Made by a program: the position numbers and the translations under genes | Shown here: one piece after another, positions 13,261 to 26,840 of the stretch | Numbering within the stretch: the first letter of the stretch is position 1 | Layout of the letters: each line of letters begins with the position of its first letter | The notes under the pieces: generated by a model | What the model was told of the DNA's origin: nothing | Database searches by the model: none | What the model saw: the letters and a program-made list of their open reading frames with translations, nothing else | Assembly: GCF_008831285.2 (NCBI RefSeq) | Contig: NC_045144.1 | Location: 19,605,716-19,669,715, forward strand | Direction: 5' to 3' | From: Nymphaea colorata | Taxonomy: Eukaryota; Streptophyta; Magnoliopsida; Nymphaeales; Nymphaeaceae | Length of the DNA: 64,000 bases

Positions 13261-14241
13261 TTGAAAGAAAAGGAGATTATAGAAAGGTTATGGATAATTA
13301 ATATTAATGACATATAATTTTTGGTCAAGTAGGTACTAATGGCATACAATTGCAATTAGTTCTCACCTTTCAAGAAAGTCATGACCTTGAAGTAGACCGA
13401 TTTGTTGAAGTGGACCGATTTGCTGCCTACTGCATTACAACCCCTTGAGGGATTAAATGAAATTCAATACAAGTTGAATCTCATACAAATATATATATAA
13501 ACTATTTAATTACATCCCTAAGCTTACTCGGCCTTGCCATTCTCCTAACGGAAGCAGCAAGAGCACTACTAATATGTCTTGCTTCTTACAAACTATTTGC
13601 AGGCCTAATGAACGGCCATTTGCTAGAGTAGTCTCTTTTTCATCCCAAATTCACTTCAAGAAATTGGGTTTGCACCGTTAAGGGAAACATAATTATTTCG
13701 GAAAGAAATCTTATAATCAGATCTTTTATATACGTCTTCAGGAACAAAACCGGAAGTGATTTATTAGATTAATCCCAGCCAATAGATCGGCCTTCCTCTC
13801 CACATTGCATATGAGTCATTGTTCAATATTATTTTCAAATCAGAACTCATTGGAGCTCGTTGAGAATAGAGGAAGAGAGCTTGCTCATGGATTTTCTAAT
13901 TTCCAGCAGTTAGGCAACAAATATTACATGGTTTATGTGAATTATACATGTAACTGCGCATACCAACAAGGCTAAATTTGATTGCTTCGATCCATGTTGG
14001 TGCAAATTAACAAAATAAAAAGAACAAAAAAATTGCAGGAACTCCGAAAGTGGCTCATTGGCAACAAGAACCAAATTTCAGCCTAACTTTGAAGTATAAG
14101 TCGACTCTTATTCCTAGTTACACAGATTTAAAAGATAAATATGCTTTGAGAATTGCATTCATATTGACAACGCTCTTCCACCAAGCTGAGAAGAGAGAAC
14201 GCCTTTTAATTCTCTTTGTGCATGTTGCTTTTTCAGGAGAT

Positions 14242-15708
14242 TTAGAAGTTGGCAAAGATCTGCATTTGGTTTAGGATGCTGTCGAAGCTGTCCATTGGCT
14301 TCTCGATTGGGTGCGTGTGGATTCCCTCATAAGTTGTAACTACGACCCCCTCGTCCTTGGATAGCCGCTGAACTTGCTTCTTCACGTTACACGATTGGTG
14401 AGTGCATCTGTAATAGCTTCTGCAAATAGATCAGAGAGAAAACCCACTGTTAGAGAGAGAGAGAGAGAGAGAGAGGGTAGCAATCTCCATGCAAGAATAG
14501 CCATTATTCACAATATTGTAGTATTCACAAGGGATTAATATGATGCAATTCAAATCTCTAGAGCTAACTGATACGTTCTTTCAGAATTTTACAAGAAGTC
14601 TGAGGTACCCAATTCACACAGAGACTTGAGGAATAGCATTGGAGTGACCTTCTTCAATATCAATACTTGGGCAAGATCAAATACCCAAATACGTTAAAGT
14701 AATTAAGCTCTGAGACGACCTTTAATCTGCATCTTGTTTAGTTCATTCAGTGTATGGACTTCTCTTTCAAGTACTTTCTTTTTTGGAAATGGAAGATTAT
14801 TAGTTCATCAGTAGCAGAAAACATGAACTTTCAGGAGGTTTGCAGACAGTACTTAACAACTAATTGTAAGAGACTTTATTTTCTTTCTTTTTTTCCTCTT
14901 TCCTGTTTTTTTCCCTAATGGAATGACCCACGTCCGACTTTTTTTTTCTCACTTTTTCCTAATGGTCAACATTTGAAGTTAATATGTCATTAATGGTGCA
15001 TAAAATTATTAAAAAAGCATGAAAATGGGGTCTCCTATCACATACTGTAAACATCAGACCTACTATCATCACCAACAAGCATAACCATCGCCCAACCAAG
15101 TTCCACATAAGGATGGTGCAATTGCACTTTCACCTCTCCGTCAAGATCAGAACTCAAATAAACTCCCAACACACACACAGATGGAGAGAGAAAAGATGGT
15201 AGTGGGAACAAATAACAGTGAAGTTGGTGATCAAAGATCTGACAGTATTTTACTTTTCCTAAAAGAAGAGGAGAATGAATGCCAAAAAAGAAATTATATA
15301 CCTTGGAAACTTATTGTTCTTCACAGCCTTCTGACCATACTTCCTCCATCTGTACCCATCATCGAGTATGTCCACTTGACTTCTCGTCTGAAACGCATAT
15401 CTTGGTCTCTTTGCCTTCTTCTCACCTTTCTTCTTCCCCAGTTTCAGATCTCCACTATTATCTGCCTCAACGGCATCGTTAAGCTGATCATCCTGTGAAG
15501 CCTTGATCTCCAAATATGGGCTTGGTTGCTCCGGTCTTAACCCCAAACGCCCGCCTGAACTCTGGTTCTGATCGTTCGCCGTGAAATTATGAGAACTCAA
15601 CATCTGTGAGAAGGCTGGAAAAGGAGAAGGCGTGGCAGCGGCCGAGGCCGAATGAATTGGGAAGAACAGGAGGTTGTGATCAGAAGAAGGGAAGCCGTAG
15701 TCCTCCAT
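14242..15708 (-). CDS. Group IIc WRKY transcription factor, WRKY75-like
   Basis: The gene has two exons on the minus strand, 15302-15708 and 14242-14419, joined by an 882-bp intron with GT-AG ends; the protein is 194 aa. The intron splits the arginine codon after KFP (phase 2), the classical position within the WRKY domain of this group. The N-terminal 100 residues are low-complexity (Ser, Pro, Gln). A basic run [18 protein letters not shown] precedes the heptapeptide WRKYGQK. The second exon supplies [15 protein letters not shown] and [10 protein letters not shown], forming C-X4-C-X23-H-X-H, a complete group II zinc finger, and it ends [21 protein letters not shown]. That tail and [18 protein letters not shown] are what I know from WRKY75/WRKY45-type proteins. 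The family binds W-boxes in the nucleus; WRKY75 relatives act in phosphate starvation, senescence and defence. Which member it is cannot be settled without a tree. Confidence 0.93.
14453..14476. repeat. (GA)n microsatellite in the WRKY intron
   Basis: A GA run of about 24 bases lies about 30 bases from the acceptor side of the intron. On the coding strand it reads as a CT tract and may serve as polypyrimidine sequence. Confidence 0.85.
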
Positions 15709-15774
15709 GTCTCACAGAAGAGAGAGAGAGAGAGAGAGATGGGTGGTGGCGGGGGAGAGGAGAAAATGGGTGTG

Positions 15775-15790
15775 AAATATATAAATAAAT
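15775..15790 (-). promoter_or_regulatory. Putative TATA box of the WRKY gene
   Basis: On the minus strand the sequence reads ATTTATTTATATATTT about 70 bases upstream of the ATG at 15708, a plausible distance. A CT tract (15719-15739) lies between it and the start codon. Confidence 0.45.
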
Positions 15791-15812
15791 TAAGGTGTGA
15801 GGAGGATAAAAC

Positions 15813-15818
15813 TTGACT
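15813..15818 (+). promoter_or_regulatory. Putative W-box
   Basis: TTGACT, a W-box core, lies about 105 bases upstream of the WRKY start codon and just beyond the TATA-like box. WRKY genes are often controlled by W-boxes in their own promoters. A six-base match alone is weak evidence. Confidence 0.3.
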
Positions 15819-15839
15819 GAGGGCGGCTGGTTAAGGTTC

Positions 15840-18600
15840 TATTTCAACGGTCCAATTTCTCCGTTGCCACGACCGGCGAGTAGCGTAGACGGCACGGAGT
15901 TCTACAACAATAAAAATGTCTCCCATCAATAAAGAAAGGGATTTTTTTTTTATAAGGACAAAATAAAAATATGAATAAATTAAAAGATTAAAAGAACCTT
16001 TTTTTTAAGTTTCTAAATTACCATAATTTTTATTGTATTTCTATAAGGTGCATATTTGTGGATAAATTTAATGCCTAAATGGGCATCTGTGTCTTGTGCA
16101 AAATGATCAAAAAGTACCCAATTCTGTGGAAAGGACAACTCTTTTCTTAAGATAGAAAAAAAGAAATTGATTTCTTAAATCTTAAAATATTCATTTCCTT
16201 TTTGTAAATGACCTAAATACCCTTCACACAGGAGGTGGGTGTTGAGCATTTATGCAAATGCTATCTACCCAAATACAAGTGCAAAGTGGATACGATGTTG
16301 ATTGGTAGTATTTTCCTTTTCATTTTAAGCTACATATCTTTTGTTTTATCAAGGGTAGCTTCGTCTTTCACAAAAAGGCAACTTTTTTGTTTTTTTTCCT
16401 TTCTTATCCTTATTGGCGGCTTCTTTGGCCCTTTTAATATGATTGACTATAATATTAAATTGGTATTATGAAAAATATAAGAGTGTTTCTAGAATTACAT
16501 CAAGATTAGCATATATATTGTTGAGACACTTGTTCAACAATATACTTTATTTTGAAGCAGATTCATGAACATTTGTACTTTGTTTTTAATGCTAAATAAC
16601 CCTTTTAGGTTCTCTTTACTCAAGAGACCGAATCACATCTGTTCTGATACAAGATAGAGCATACTTCATTTTGCTGCCAATTGGATTCAAATCAGCGAAT
16701 TGTGACAACACTGGTGAAAGCCGGGCCGAGGGCGAAAGCATGCGCAAAAATGGGTTTTTGGATGCTAATATCGAGATAAAACAAGATATTCTCAAAATAG
16801 ATACACGTTATCAACTTTGTGTTGTTTTAGTTAATGTTTTCCTTTGGAGAAGGTTATTATATTTTTCGACTAATTGATACATAGGAAATAGGGAAGGTTC
16901 AATGCTTTTATATATATTACATACTGTTGAGCGAGGCCAGCTTTAGTTCGCCAAGTTAGAGTTAGCTCACAGTGGTCTCTGCCTGTTTTGAAATTCAATA
17001 TATATATATATATATATATTGTACGTACAAATCTATCTTAGTGATTTTAATTTGTGATGCACTATTGGTGCTTTAGTGGTTGTCTTTTTCGCTTCCTGCG
17101 CCACTAAGCCTGCTTTAGTTCGTGAACTTGATCGTGTTTTTAATTGGTGCCTCCAGTCGTGTCAATGCTCTATTACAAAAAGCAGAAGATATTCCCGCTC
17201 GCAACAAACAGGTTATGACTTAAGATTTTATATATGTATATATATTATGGGAGTTTAATGTCTTTATGTATCAAATGTTGCGGGATGGCTAAAATTTGTT
17301 CTAATCACAAAATCGGTATTAATTATGGTTGATGATGTGGTGATGGTTTGTAGTAGTTTTGGTTTTTTTAACGATAAATTTTTAACTTTTAGCAATCTGA
17401 CAACTATCTAGCATACATCAGCATCGTCATGGAGCTTTTGGGTTTGCGAAAGAGGATGGTTCTCAACCAGTAAAAAAAATACAAACTTATGTTCATATAT
17501 GTTCATACACATATACACACACGCACATACACACACAAATATACATACATATATGCATGTTGTATTTGAGATTGAAAGTTGCGGAACTCGACGGCGTGCT
17601 GCCGGAGCAACAGGTAGATGAAGTTTGTGACATAATTTGACTTGGATATATATTTATATCAAACTTGATGCATTCAATTTACATGTTCAGTTGGCTTAAA
17701 CATACGTTTTAAAATCCCATGAAATGGAATATACAAGCTAAGCTTCATATAACTATTCTGATTTGATACTGGAAACCCGATTAATTGTTGTTTAGGTGAA
17801 TATGAGGAAATCCAGAACCCCAAAAACCTTTGTCCCAAAGAAACGGGATTCCGCAAAGTAGAATAAGATTTTGAATCTAATGTCTTCCTACTAACCGCTT
17901 GGATTAATAACTTGAATCTGACTTCTAGCAGTTGATTTCCATGAGAAAAACAACATTTGATTAATCATCAAAACCCGAACATGGTGCATGATTTTCTTGT
18001 TGAATCTGATAGATAACTGATTTTGACAAACACTGGAGTCCAATTAGTTGTGAAACTTTCAATTTGTCTGATTACTAATCAAACCTGAACATGGATAGAT
18101 TTTTCTTACCAAATCTGACCAATCACGCGTGAAAATTTCAATTGATTTTTGTATTTTTCAATACTTGAATCCGAATCGTATAGCGATGTCCGATCCGAAG
18201 TCAATCGGTTGACGTCGTTGCTCAATAATACGATTGTTGAATAATACATCTGAGTTGATTTTAGGTACTAACTTAACGTTTTTCTTCTTGAAAAATATGG
18301 AGCATGTGATTTGTTCTCGAAATGATGATATCACTGCTATAATGTCAGCCGCTTGCATCATCTGCCGACGTGAAAAAGAAAAGGAAAAAGTATGTCACGC
18401 TTTTACGAAATATGGTAAAAATTCCGTGGGAACGGATGGCGCATGCCAAGCATACGAATTATGAGCACTTTGCATGTATTTAGTGACACACAAGCCATTT
18501 GAAATGCATGCCGCTAGTGAACAACATGCCTGGCGTTTATTGCGTTCACACTAAGAGAAAGAAAGAGAGGGAGATTTTCCTAGAAGCTTCATAGTTTTGT
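15840..18600. other. Spacer upstream of the WRKY gene, no gene seen
   Basis: AT-rich sequence with a (TA) run at 16998-17020 and a short CAAACAACC-type MITE remnant near 16510-16600 (ACACTTGTTCAACAATATAC, GCAGATTCATGAACA). Short open frames here have no recognisable motif. Confidence 0.4.
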
Positions 18601-18649
18601 CCGTTGGAACGAAACAACCGATGCTCTAAATGCATGAGATACTTTTTTG

Positions 18650-18900
18650 CAGTAAGCTTTTCCGGCAAGTACAAGTTTTACCGATGGTGGCAGACGTCGC
18701 TGAAACTTTCACAGTCGGATGTGGGTAAAAGGGGGAATCGTCAGTTTTAGTTTCACCGATGGTGGCGAAGGTTTGTCAGTGTAGTTGACGTCGCTGAAAC
18801 TTTCACTGTCGGATGACCTATCCACCGGCAAAACCTAAATATTTAGTGATGGAGCCGCCCGTCAGTGAAAACCAACCCATTACTAACAATATACCCACCA
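18650..18900. mobile_element. CACTA-like subterminal repeat fragment
   Basis: The motifs TTTTACCGATGG and GACGTCGCTGAAACTTTCAC each occur twice within 200 bases, with GTCGG and CACCGGCAAAACC between them. Such repeated ACCGACG/CGTCGGT words fill the subterminal regions of plant CACTA elements. Related words occur at 39699, 42942 and 53190-54575. No terminus is clear here. Confidence 0.4.
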
Positions 18901-18904
18901 CCTG

Positions 18905-19140
18905 ATGAGACCAAAGGCCCCTTACCTTTGGGGTCGTGGGTTGCATCAAAACCTAGGTAGAGTTATGATACATCTTTTAACTTGAGTGTTGCTGTCACGA
19001 GCTGACTCCTTCAGTTCGTGCGACTAAGACACACAAGGAACAGTTGCAATCATATGTTTTAAGGTTCAGAAGAACAACACCTACGAGAATCAAACAAACA
19101 ATATGTCTTCTATACACCTGCCTCACAAAGTTTGCAACTT
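18905..19140 (-). repeat. SINE-like repeat, minus strand
   Basis: On the minus strand the B-box-like GTTTGATTCTCGTAGG (near 19090) is followed by TGTTGTTCTTCTGAACC. Further on it has CAACACTCAAGTTAAAAGATG and ACTCTACCTAGGTTTTGATG, the same order of words as the units at 21503, 34525 and 55745. Confidence 0.5.
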
Positions 19141-19418
19141 CTCTTGAGGCTTTTCAGTGCAAGCTCAACAACTGGATAGAGCCAAAAAGTTAGGCACAAC
19201 TGAGTTTGAGTCTGGCTGAAGACCAAGTAGGCCTAGCTTGATCGAGTTCAATTTGGTTCGGAGCTTAAGAAAGCTCGAGCCATGCACCATCTTCTCCTTG
19301 TGAACTCAATGAGTTTATACCAGTTGCATGACCCGAGCCAAGACAAGCTAGTGTCGAGATTTTTGACTCGGCCGGCTTTATAGAGACAGTCATGTATCAA
19401 ACCCCAAGGGTGTCCTCT

Positions 19419-19715
<297 letters not shown>

Positions 19716-21502
19716 TAGCCTGACAAGTTGAATCTTTTTCATCCACTATTGCCTGGAACTCACACTGGCTAATTGAAAATCGGACCAGATCAGACAGACC
19801 ATGTTCAGGTCAAGTTGGGCCTGACTTCCGTCAGGTGTCCTGCTCCCTAAGTTTGACCCACATGAGCCCGGTGTGGCTCCCAAACCCGATATCTGTACCC
19901 GACCCGGCGTTGCACACTCCTATTCCTATATAAAGGTGTAATAAATGGATCTGTAGTTCAGAAAATTTCGGACCTGTTGGATCCGGTTAGATGGGTATCT
20001 GTGGAAGGGAGATGGGTATGGCTCAAAATTTGGATCCAAACTAGGAATATGAACCCCAAAAAAGATCCACTGTTATTATGCTGTTATTACTCAAACAAAA
20101 AAAGCATTTTGGATATTGGACATGGAACTAGTCCGACTTGGATATAGAGAATTACATATGCGCCCACGTCGGGAACGGGCGAAATCCAATAAAGCCAAGA
20201 ATCCGACCCAAACGTAACCCAGTTAAGATCACTGTTTGGCGCCACTTGAAACATGATCTAGTTCATGAATACCACCAACTTTTCAGCACTTTGTTTGCGA
20301 TTTGGTGAGACAAAAAGCCAGACTTCTTTTCACTTTTAGCCATCTTCATGTTAATAAGAAGCCAAGCCAAGAAAGTTCCCGGAAATTGTGAGAAATTGGG
20401 TTGGTGGGAACTCTTGAAGAGCTTAAGCGCCACAAATATTAGCCAGATTTTAAAATTTTCTATTTTCTTTTTTTTTCTCTGGGCAACAAAAATCTCAATA
20501 TTATGGCAGGACACACGCAAATTGTGAACTGTTCAAATTCTTGTTTATCTCCGATATTTTGCGTTATGTATATTTGATCCTGTTTGATAGAATTTATTTC
20601 CAATTTCAACATTTTTCAACGGTGTAATTTGCTTCGTAAGTCTAGCAAAATCTAAAATTTGGACAATCAAATCTAATAAATTGTAGTTGCCATATATCTT
20701 TTTTCTCCTTCATCAAAAATTATGAAAAGCCACTTAAAATTTAAGCAAATAAGAAATTACCATGAATTTTTAAAGCTAACAAGCGTGCGTTGAACGTTCG
20801 AGAAAATTTTTCAAAGATCTGCCTCTCGATAGAACATTAATTTTTCATACAATTTTTTAATACAACAAAATATTTTAGTGTTTTTATTATTTCACATCAA
20901 AAAGTAATGTTTCTATCAATAATTTTTTAAAATTTGCTCTCAAAAGTTGAGCGTCTACTTCCCAACTCGAAGTAAGAAACAATTTGATTTTGATTTGTCA
21001 AATCATAAGACAACTTACACACAGACATTTTTCCTGATTTTTCTTTTTCCCACAAGACTTGACTATTCCTCTCAAAAAAAAAAAAAAAAAAAAAAAAACC
21101 AAAGGAAAGAAATTAAGGAAGAAGATCTAGTGGGGATCTGTGAGCATGTTTGAAAAGTCATGCAGAAAAAGAAAAGGACATAGTAATGGCAACTATCATT
21201 GTTGGTGGAATATTCGTTTCCTTGAAGAAGATGACAGGGCATTCAGAAGATGGCATCTCCTTCTCCTTCCATGAAGCTTCCTTTCATGGCTTTATCAGTG
21301 CTCCAAAGATCTTCTGGCCTTCTGGATGATGGATCTTTGGACCATGGACTACTCTAGCTGTCTCTCTCTCTCTAGCTCTGCCGTCTCGGACCAGAGGGCA
21401 TTAGATATCTAGAAACTTTGACCAAAACTAGATCCAGATCCACGGTAAAACTAATTTGTCTGAGATCTAGGTTATGTTCATGAGCATTAAGAGTAAGAGT
21501 CA

Positions 21503-21849
21503 CGTCCAATACTGTGGTGCCGGGTCAGATTTTTCAAACATGGCTCGAATCTGAACGGTTAATCTTGGATTTGAATCTATATAGTAAAATCCTCAACATC
21601 GCGCAGCATAAGTGTCATGGTGACTACATGTCCTCAGTTCAATTCCTGTAAGTGTTGTTCTTTTGGACTGCAAATATTTACATGCATGACGCTCGAGTTG
21701 AAGGGTGTATCGTAAGACCACCTACGTTCCCATGCAAGTCTAGACTCGGTTGAGGATAGGAATAAGTAGGAAGCACTTGGACCTCTCACTCTGGTGGTGT
21801 GATCCCCTCCTGCTCATGCTAGATCATCAAAATCTGAATTTTTGTGTCT
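21503..21849 (+). repeat. SINE-like repeat, tandem copy 1
   Basis: It contains a B-box-like GTTCAATTCCTGTAAG, then TGTTGTTCTTTTGGACTGC, GACGCTCGAGTTGAAGGGTG and ACCACCTACGTTC. It is followed directly by a second copy. These words in this order define the dispersed family seen at about nine places in the window. Confidence 0.6.
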
Positions 21850-22219
21850 CGTCCAATACTGCGGAGCCGGGTCAGATTTTTCAAACATCGGCTCGAATCT
21901 GAACGGTTAATCTTGGATTTGAATTCATATAGTGAAATCCTCAAAACCTACCCCAAAAGGCATAACATCCCTCAACATAAGTGTCATGCTGACTACATGT
22001 CCTCGGTTCAATTCTTGTGAGTGTTGTTCTTTTGGACTACAAATATTGGCATGTATGTCACTCGAGTTGAAGGGTGTATCGTAGGACCACCTAAGTTCCG
22101 ACGCAAGTTTAGACTAGGCTGAGGATAGGAATAAGTTGGAGGCGCTTGGACCTCTCACTCTGGTGGTGTGATCCGCTCCTGCTCGTGCAAGATCCTCAAA
22201 ATCTGAATTTTTGTGTCCG
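21850..22219 (+). repeat. SINE-like repeat, tandem copy 2
   Basis: This is a near copy of 21503-21849, from CGTCCAATACTG to AATTTTTGTGTC. It has an extra block of about 22 bases (CCTACCCCAAAAGGCATAAC) and scattered substitutions. Head-to-tail copies of a SINE-like unit are unusual and suggest a local duplication rather than two insertions. Confidence 0.6.
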
Positions 22220-22749
22220 ATCAAATATTAGACCGATTTTTTGCAGGGGACAAGCTTAATTTTGAAAAGAATGATTAATTTGAATAATTTGCATTTAGCC
22301 GCTAGAATTGGAGGCAGAGGAAGAGGAAAATCAAAAGTGTTTTCATGCTTAAGAGGTATTTTGTTATATATCCCTCTAAATTTTGAGCTTTTAATGGGTT
22401 AAATTTATATTTTAATCCCCTGCATAGATTTGGATCGTAAATGCTATTTTTTAGGAAGAAAAGGGAGTCTTCTTTTCAGTTATCTTTTACCAATCTCAAA
22501 TTAATTAGTTAGGCGATTCTTTTCCCATTTATGTTAGAAACTTATGCAAGAAAAGTTGAAACATATTTGCAAGACTAAGTACATCTTTTTTTTTTTCCGT
22601 TAAGGATAAAGTCATTGTTTTTATCTTGGACCGGATAGAAATAAACTTGAAGATATTTTTAATTGACCATGGAAAAGCTTAAGCCTACTATTAATAAGGT
22701 CTCTGGTCTTTTTATTCCTTTTTTTTTATACATAAATTAGAGTTACGCA

Positions 22750-23196
22750 TAGAGATGTCAGCTGATCACACTGGAACCATATCTACTTTACCATATTCTA
22801 TTTATTGGATGTTCACGCATTTGGATTCAAAATGAAATGAAGAAAAACCTAAGCTACATCTAAAATCATTTTTTTAATTCACACTCCCAATCCAAATATG
22901 ACCTTTTAAATACAACCTGAACTGCATTATGATATGTTAAGAGTCCACTTTCAAAATGTTTGGAGATTCAACATAAGATGTTTATTTGAAATTGAATATG
23001 AATTTGAAATTCAAATGCAAATCTTACTAGAGGTTTATTCTAAACTGAAACCGAATCTGAATTAGATTGGATGTTATTTCTTAAACAAGAACCTAATCCA
23101 TTTCTCAATTGGTTGTTAAATTATTTTTCAAATCCCACTTATTTTAAAGCAATTCGACTTGATGTCCAATTCAAATATGATCCATTGACATCTCTA
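22750..23196. mobile_element. hAT-like non-autonomous element
   Basis: The 447-bp element starts TAGAGATGTCAGCTGATC and ends TTGACATCTCTA, an inverted pair. It is flanked by GTTACGCA (22742-22749) and GTTATGCA (23197-23204), an 8-bp target duplication with one difference, as made by hAT transposases. The interior is AT-rich and repeats phrases such as AATCCAAATATGA; it has no transposase frame. Confidence 0.75.
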
Positions 23197-23495
23197 GTTA
23201 TGCAAACGCCTATCAGCAACAAGATGTCACATGTGTTTGTATTTACCATTAAATAAATTAAACACGAAAGTTAAGCATCCTTTAGCAAGAGTAGTGATGG
23301 AATGGGTGTGGAAAGAATTACCTTATGAGCTTTCCTTTTCCCTTGTCCAACAAGTTACAAAAGTCATCTGGCATGCAAAAGATCTTACATCTTCAATAAA
23401 TGCACAACAATTTGGTATAATCAAATGGCAGTTTTATGTCACAATCTTCTTGTCAATAAGTGAATAGTCATACAACTAGATATCTCTGTCACTAT

Positions 23496-23745
23496 GGGGC
23501 ATTTGATGGCCTCATATTTGAGATCGGATGTGATTTGAGATCATCGAGAATCTCCATTTTGTGGATCTCAGGTCAGACCCTTTCCTGTCTGACCTCAAAT
23601 TTGAGGCTTTAGCCATAAATTAAGAATCTCAAATCCTTTTTTTTTCATATAGTGGTAAAATCTGGTGTTTGTTTATTGTGAGTTTTACATAAAAGAGATC
23701 TTAGATTAGCCTCAGATCCGAGTTCTGAAGCTATCAAACACAGCC
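23496..23745. mobile_element. MITE related to the 1036 element
   Basis: It opens GGGGCATTTGATGGCC and closes GCTATCAAACACAGCC (inverted). The interior repeats ATCTCAGGTCAGACCCT and GTCTGACCTCAAATTTGAGG as inverted halves, and CCTCAGATCCGAGTTCTG near the right end matches the 1036 copy. A flanking duplication is not clear. Confidence 0.5.
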
Positions 23746-24409
23746 TAAATTATGAACTAATATCAAAGCAATATCATGATCATGTTTTTTTTATGACCAT
23801 CTTTTCTTTTCCTCCCTAGTCTTTTAAGTTTGAAATTGCAAAAGCAAAAGTCAAACTCAAAAGGCAAAAAAAAAAAAAAACCTAATATTTTGAATGAATT
23901 AAGGAGAATAATTCTCCTGTTCCCACACAAATTTCTTTGGCCCCTAGAAACCAAAATGTTGTCATCACATAGTCTGAACAAAAAAAAAAAATGCATTCAA
24001 CAACTTAACTAAAGAAGAATATCACTATATATAGTCCACGAAGATGTTGACACCAAGTAATTTCTGCCTGCGTGGCTAAGTTATCGATTTATATGTCAAA
24101 GTGATGTGAAAAAGTTCAACCAAGCGTGGAGAAGACTAAATGCAACTATGACTTTACAAGAAAGGAAAGCGTGTTTAGTTTTAGTCTAATCTAGCTTTAT
24201 GAAATGATTTGAAAGGTATAGCATTAGCATAAGCTTAAGGGATCTCAACATGACTTGTTAATTTCAATGATATTTTTTGCCACCTAGAGGTCTGATGGCG
24301 CTGATTTGTCTAACGTCCGACATGAGGTTGGTTTGATTCTGGTGGCGTCAACCTTCTTCAGAAGCCAAAGTAGGCATATGCTCTAACAATAGAAGCATTA
24401 GTATTCTCA

Positions 24410-24570
24410 GGGGCTGTTTGACAACAACACATTGTTCCCCGTCCTATGAATCTGCCCAAAATGGATGAAAGATTCATGAAACACTGCAACAAGTGTTTCG
24501 TATATCTGTTCTATTTTCTGAAGTAGATTCATGAGACAATAACAATGTGTTACTATTACCAAACAACCTC
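24410..24570. mobile_element. Short MITE with GGGGCTGTTTG / CAAACAACCTC ends
   Basis: The 161-bp element has imperfect inverted ends and is flanked by TCA on both sides (24407-24409, 24571-24573), a 3-bp duplication of PIF/Harbinger type. The interior carries inverted AGATTCATGAAACAC and AGATTCATGAGACAA type words. Related copies are near 11674, 29122 and 57063. Confidence 0.5.
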
Positions 24571-26687
24571 TCAGGGTTTTATACAATCTGATGAGCTACA
24601 AAGTCTCTCGGTTTAGGTGATTCTAGGTGAAATTTTATTGGGAAAAACACTAGGGCCCTTGTAATAATAAGCTATCTCTGCCCAACTAACACAAGAACTA
24701 TATTTCACATTTTTAGGAGATCAGGAGATGGGTGCCGAAACTGGGGACAGCCTTGATAGGGCTGGATTGAGATGGAGCCGGTCGAGCCGAACCCAGCCTG
24801 TTAAAAAATTATATCTTCTATGCCGGCCCAGCCCAGTTCTTAATAAAGGTGCAGAGCCTACCTCCAAGCAAAGGTTTTCGTTGGAACCCTTTTTTCTAGG
24901 GACAAGAAAATTAGTCAAAAGTTCATGTTGTCACTGTTTCAACTTATTTTCATTCAATAAATATACATCGTAAATCTTGATGATATACCTAATGTTATGT
25001 GTCCCACATTGTGAACAATAAGTTCACTCAGTTGATCGTAGGAAAAGCTTTACTATCATTATCTTGTTTGAAATGATACTTCCGTTCACACTCTTTCATT
25101 TTTTTTTTTTAGGCTTTGGTTATCTTAATTATCTACTTTCTTACACGTTAAATAATGCACTTTAGATGTTATTTGTCAAGCAAATTATGTTATTTGCTGA
25201 ACAAGTGTGTAGGAAATGAGTTCAACTGTTCAACCTCTAATTTTTTCTTAGTCGTTCTCTTACTTTTTCTCTCTTCCTCTCATCTCTTCTTTGCTTTCCT
25301 ACTCTCTCTATCTCTTCAGATGAAGCCCAAACGATTCACTTTAAATCTTTAATATATGAAGGTCTAGTAGCTACTTATTTATGTATGTATATAAGTGAGT
25401 GAATGATGAGTCAAGTTATCCAGAGTCATCCAACCATCTAACAGGGTCGATGTACGATTGAGAAAAAAACAAGGAAAAAAAAAGTGTGAATTAACACTAA
25501 ATGATAAAAATGTCCAACGCCTTTTTCTTCTTGTTTTTCTCTTAACCATTTATCATGATAGATTAGACGACATTAGTTAGATTGCTGAGTGTATGTATGT
25601 ATGTATATATATATATATATATATAGTATGTGTGTGAGAGAGAAAGAGTAAACATCATAATGAGGTCTTAGGTTTGGATCTTATAGAAGGGCTTTCCCTC
25701 TGCTGCCTTGAGCGCTGCAGACTTTGATATTTCATATCCAACGTTATCCTTGCTGTCTGCTTGCTTAAGCTGACCGAACAAAGTACAGGTAGTCAGAAAA
25801 GATAGTCCCTAAACTTATTATCTTTTGTTTTCTTCTTTTCTTTCCTTTTTTTTTTCAAATCAAATGCAGAACACCATGAAATTAATCAATCATTCAATCA
25901 GAATTGAGCTAGAGCCATGGGGTTGGAATAATATATTTAAATCCCCAACTACCCGGATCTTCTTTTCTTCCAATTCAAGCAAGCGAGGTGAAGAGAAGTC
26001 TCCGCATATTAGACTAGAGTGTTACTCTCAATGTCTAAACCTACTTAATTTCTTATTAAGAAATTAATAACATAAAAAAATATTTACCCTCTCTTAAGTC
26101 ACAAAACTTTCATTCCAGAGGGTTTTGGTGCACTGATTAGACCAGCTGTTAGTAAGTATTGTCACCGACTCACCTATCGCTAGTGCACGCTGACACACGC
26201 CTAGGTTGGGTACTGGGACAATGGCATTGAGGTTTTATGCTCGGGCCAAGCGACTAAGTCTCTGGGCTCGGGCAAGTTAATTACTTGTCCAGTTGCGATG
26301 ACATTAATGCCTTTTATGGGACTCTAATTGGAATTTTATGTTGGTCATGTCAAAAATATGAACTGTGGAGTGTGATGAAATTAAAGGTTTTACCGGACTA
26401 TAAAGGCAAGTATTTTATTGGTAATTTTCAATATGACTTGCATTTTGCAAACAATCAATAAAAAGTATATATATTTATAATCAGGCATGTAAGATTTAGA
26501 TTATACACATTTTAAAAGATGGATTAAGCATATAGATGACAAATTAGATGTCCTGAGTAAATTACATATGCAATATAAATTGACCAATTTTTTTTTTCTT
26601 TTTCAAATTAACGGAAGTCCACTCCAGGACCTTCGGTTGCATTTTTACTCTTCAATATTACCTACTATCACTAAGTTACATAATTGC

Positions 26688-26840
26688 ACAAGGGGCATAA
26701 CATAGCTGGTCGACTTTAGAGTTACAACGCAACCTCAACTCGATTTTAGTGGGTGCTACAAAGAGTGGCATGCAAGAAACTCGAGTTACAAGGTACAACA
26801 TATAACTATTCAGGTTCTGAAGCAGCCCTAAACCATGGGA
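26688..26840 (+). repeat. SINE-like repeat
   Basis: The head reads CAAGGGGCATAACATAGCTGG, as at 11138. Then come a weak B-box-like CTCGATTTTAGTGG, AACTCGAGTTACAAGG and CAGGTTCTGAAGCAGCCC. The order matches the other family members. Confidence 0.45.
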
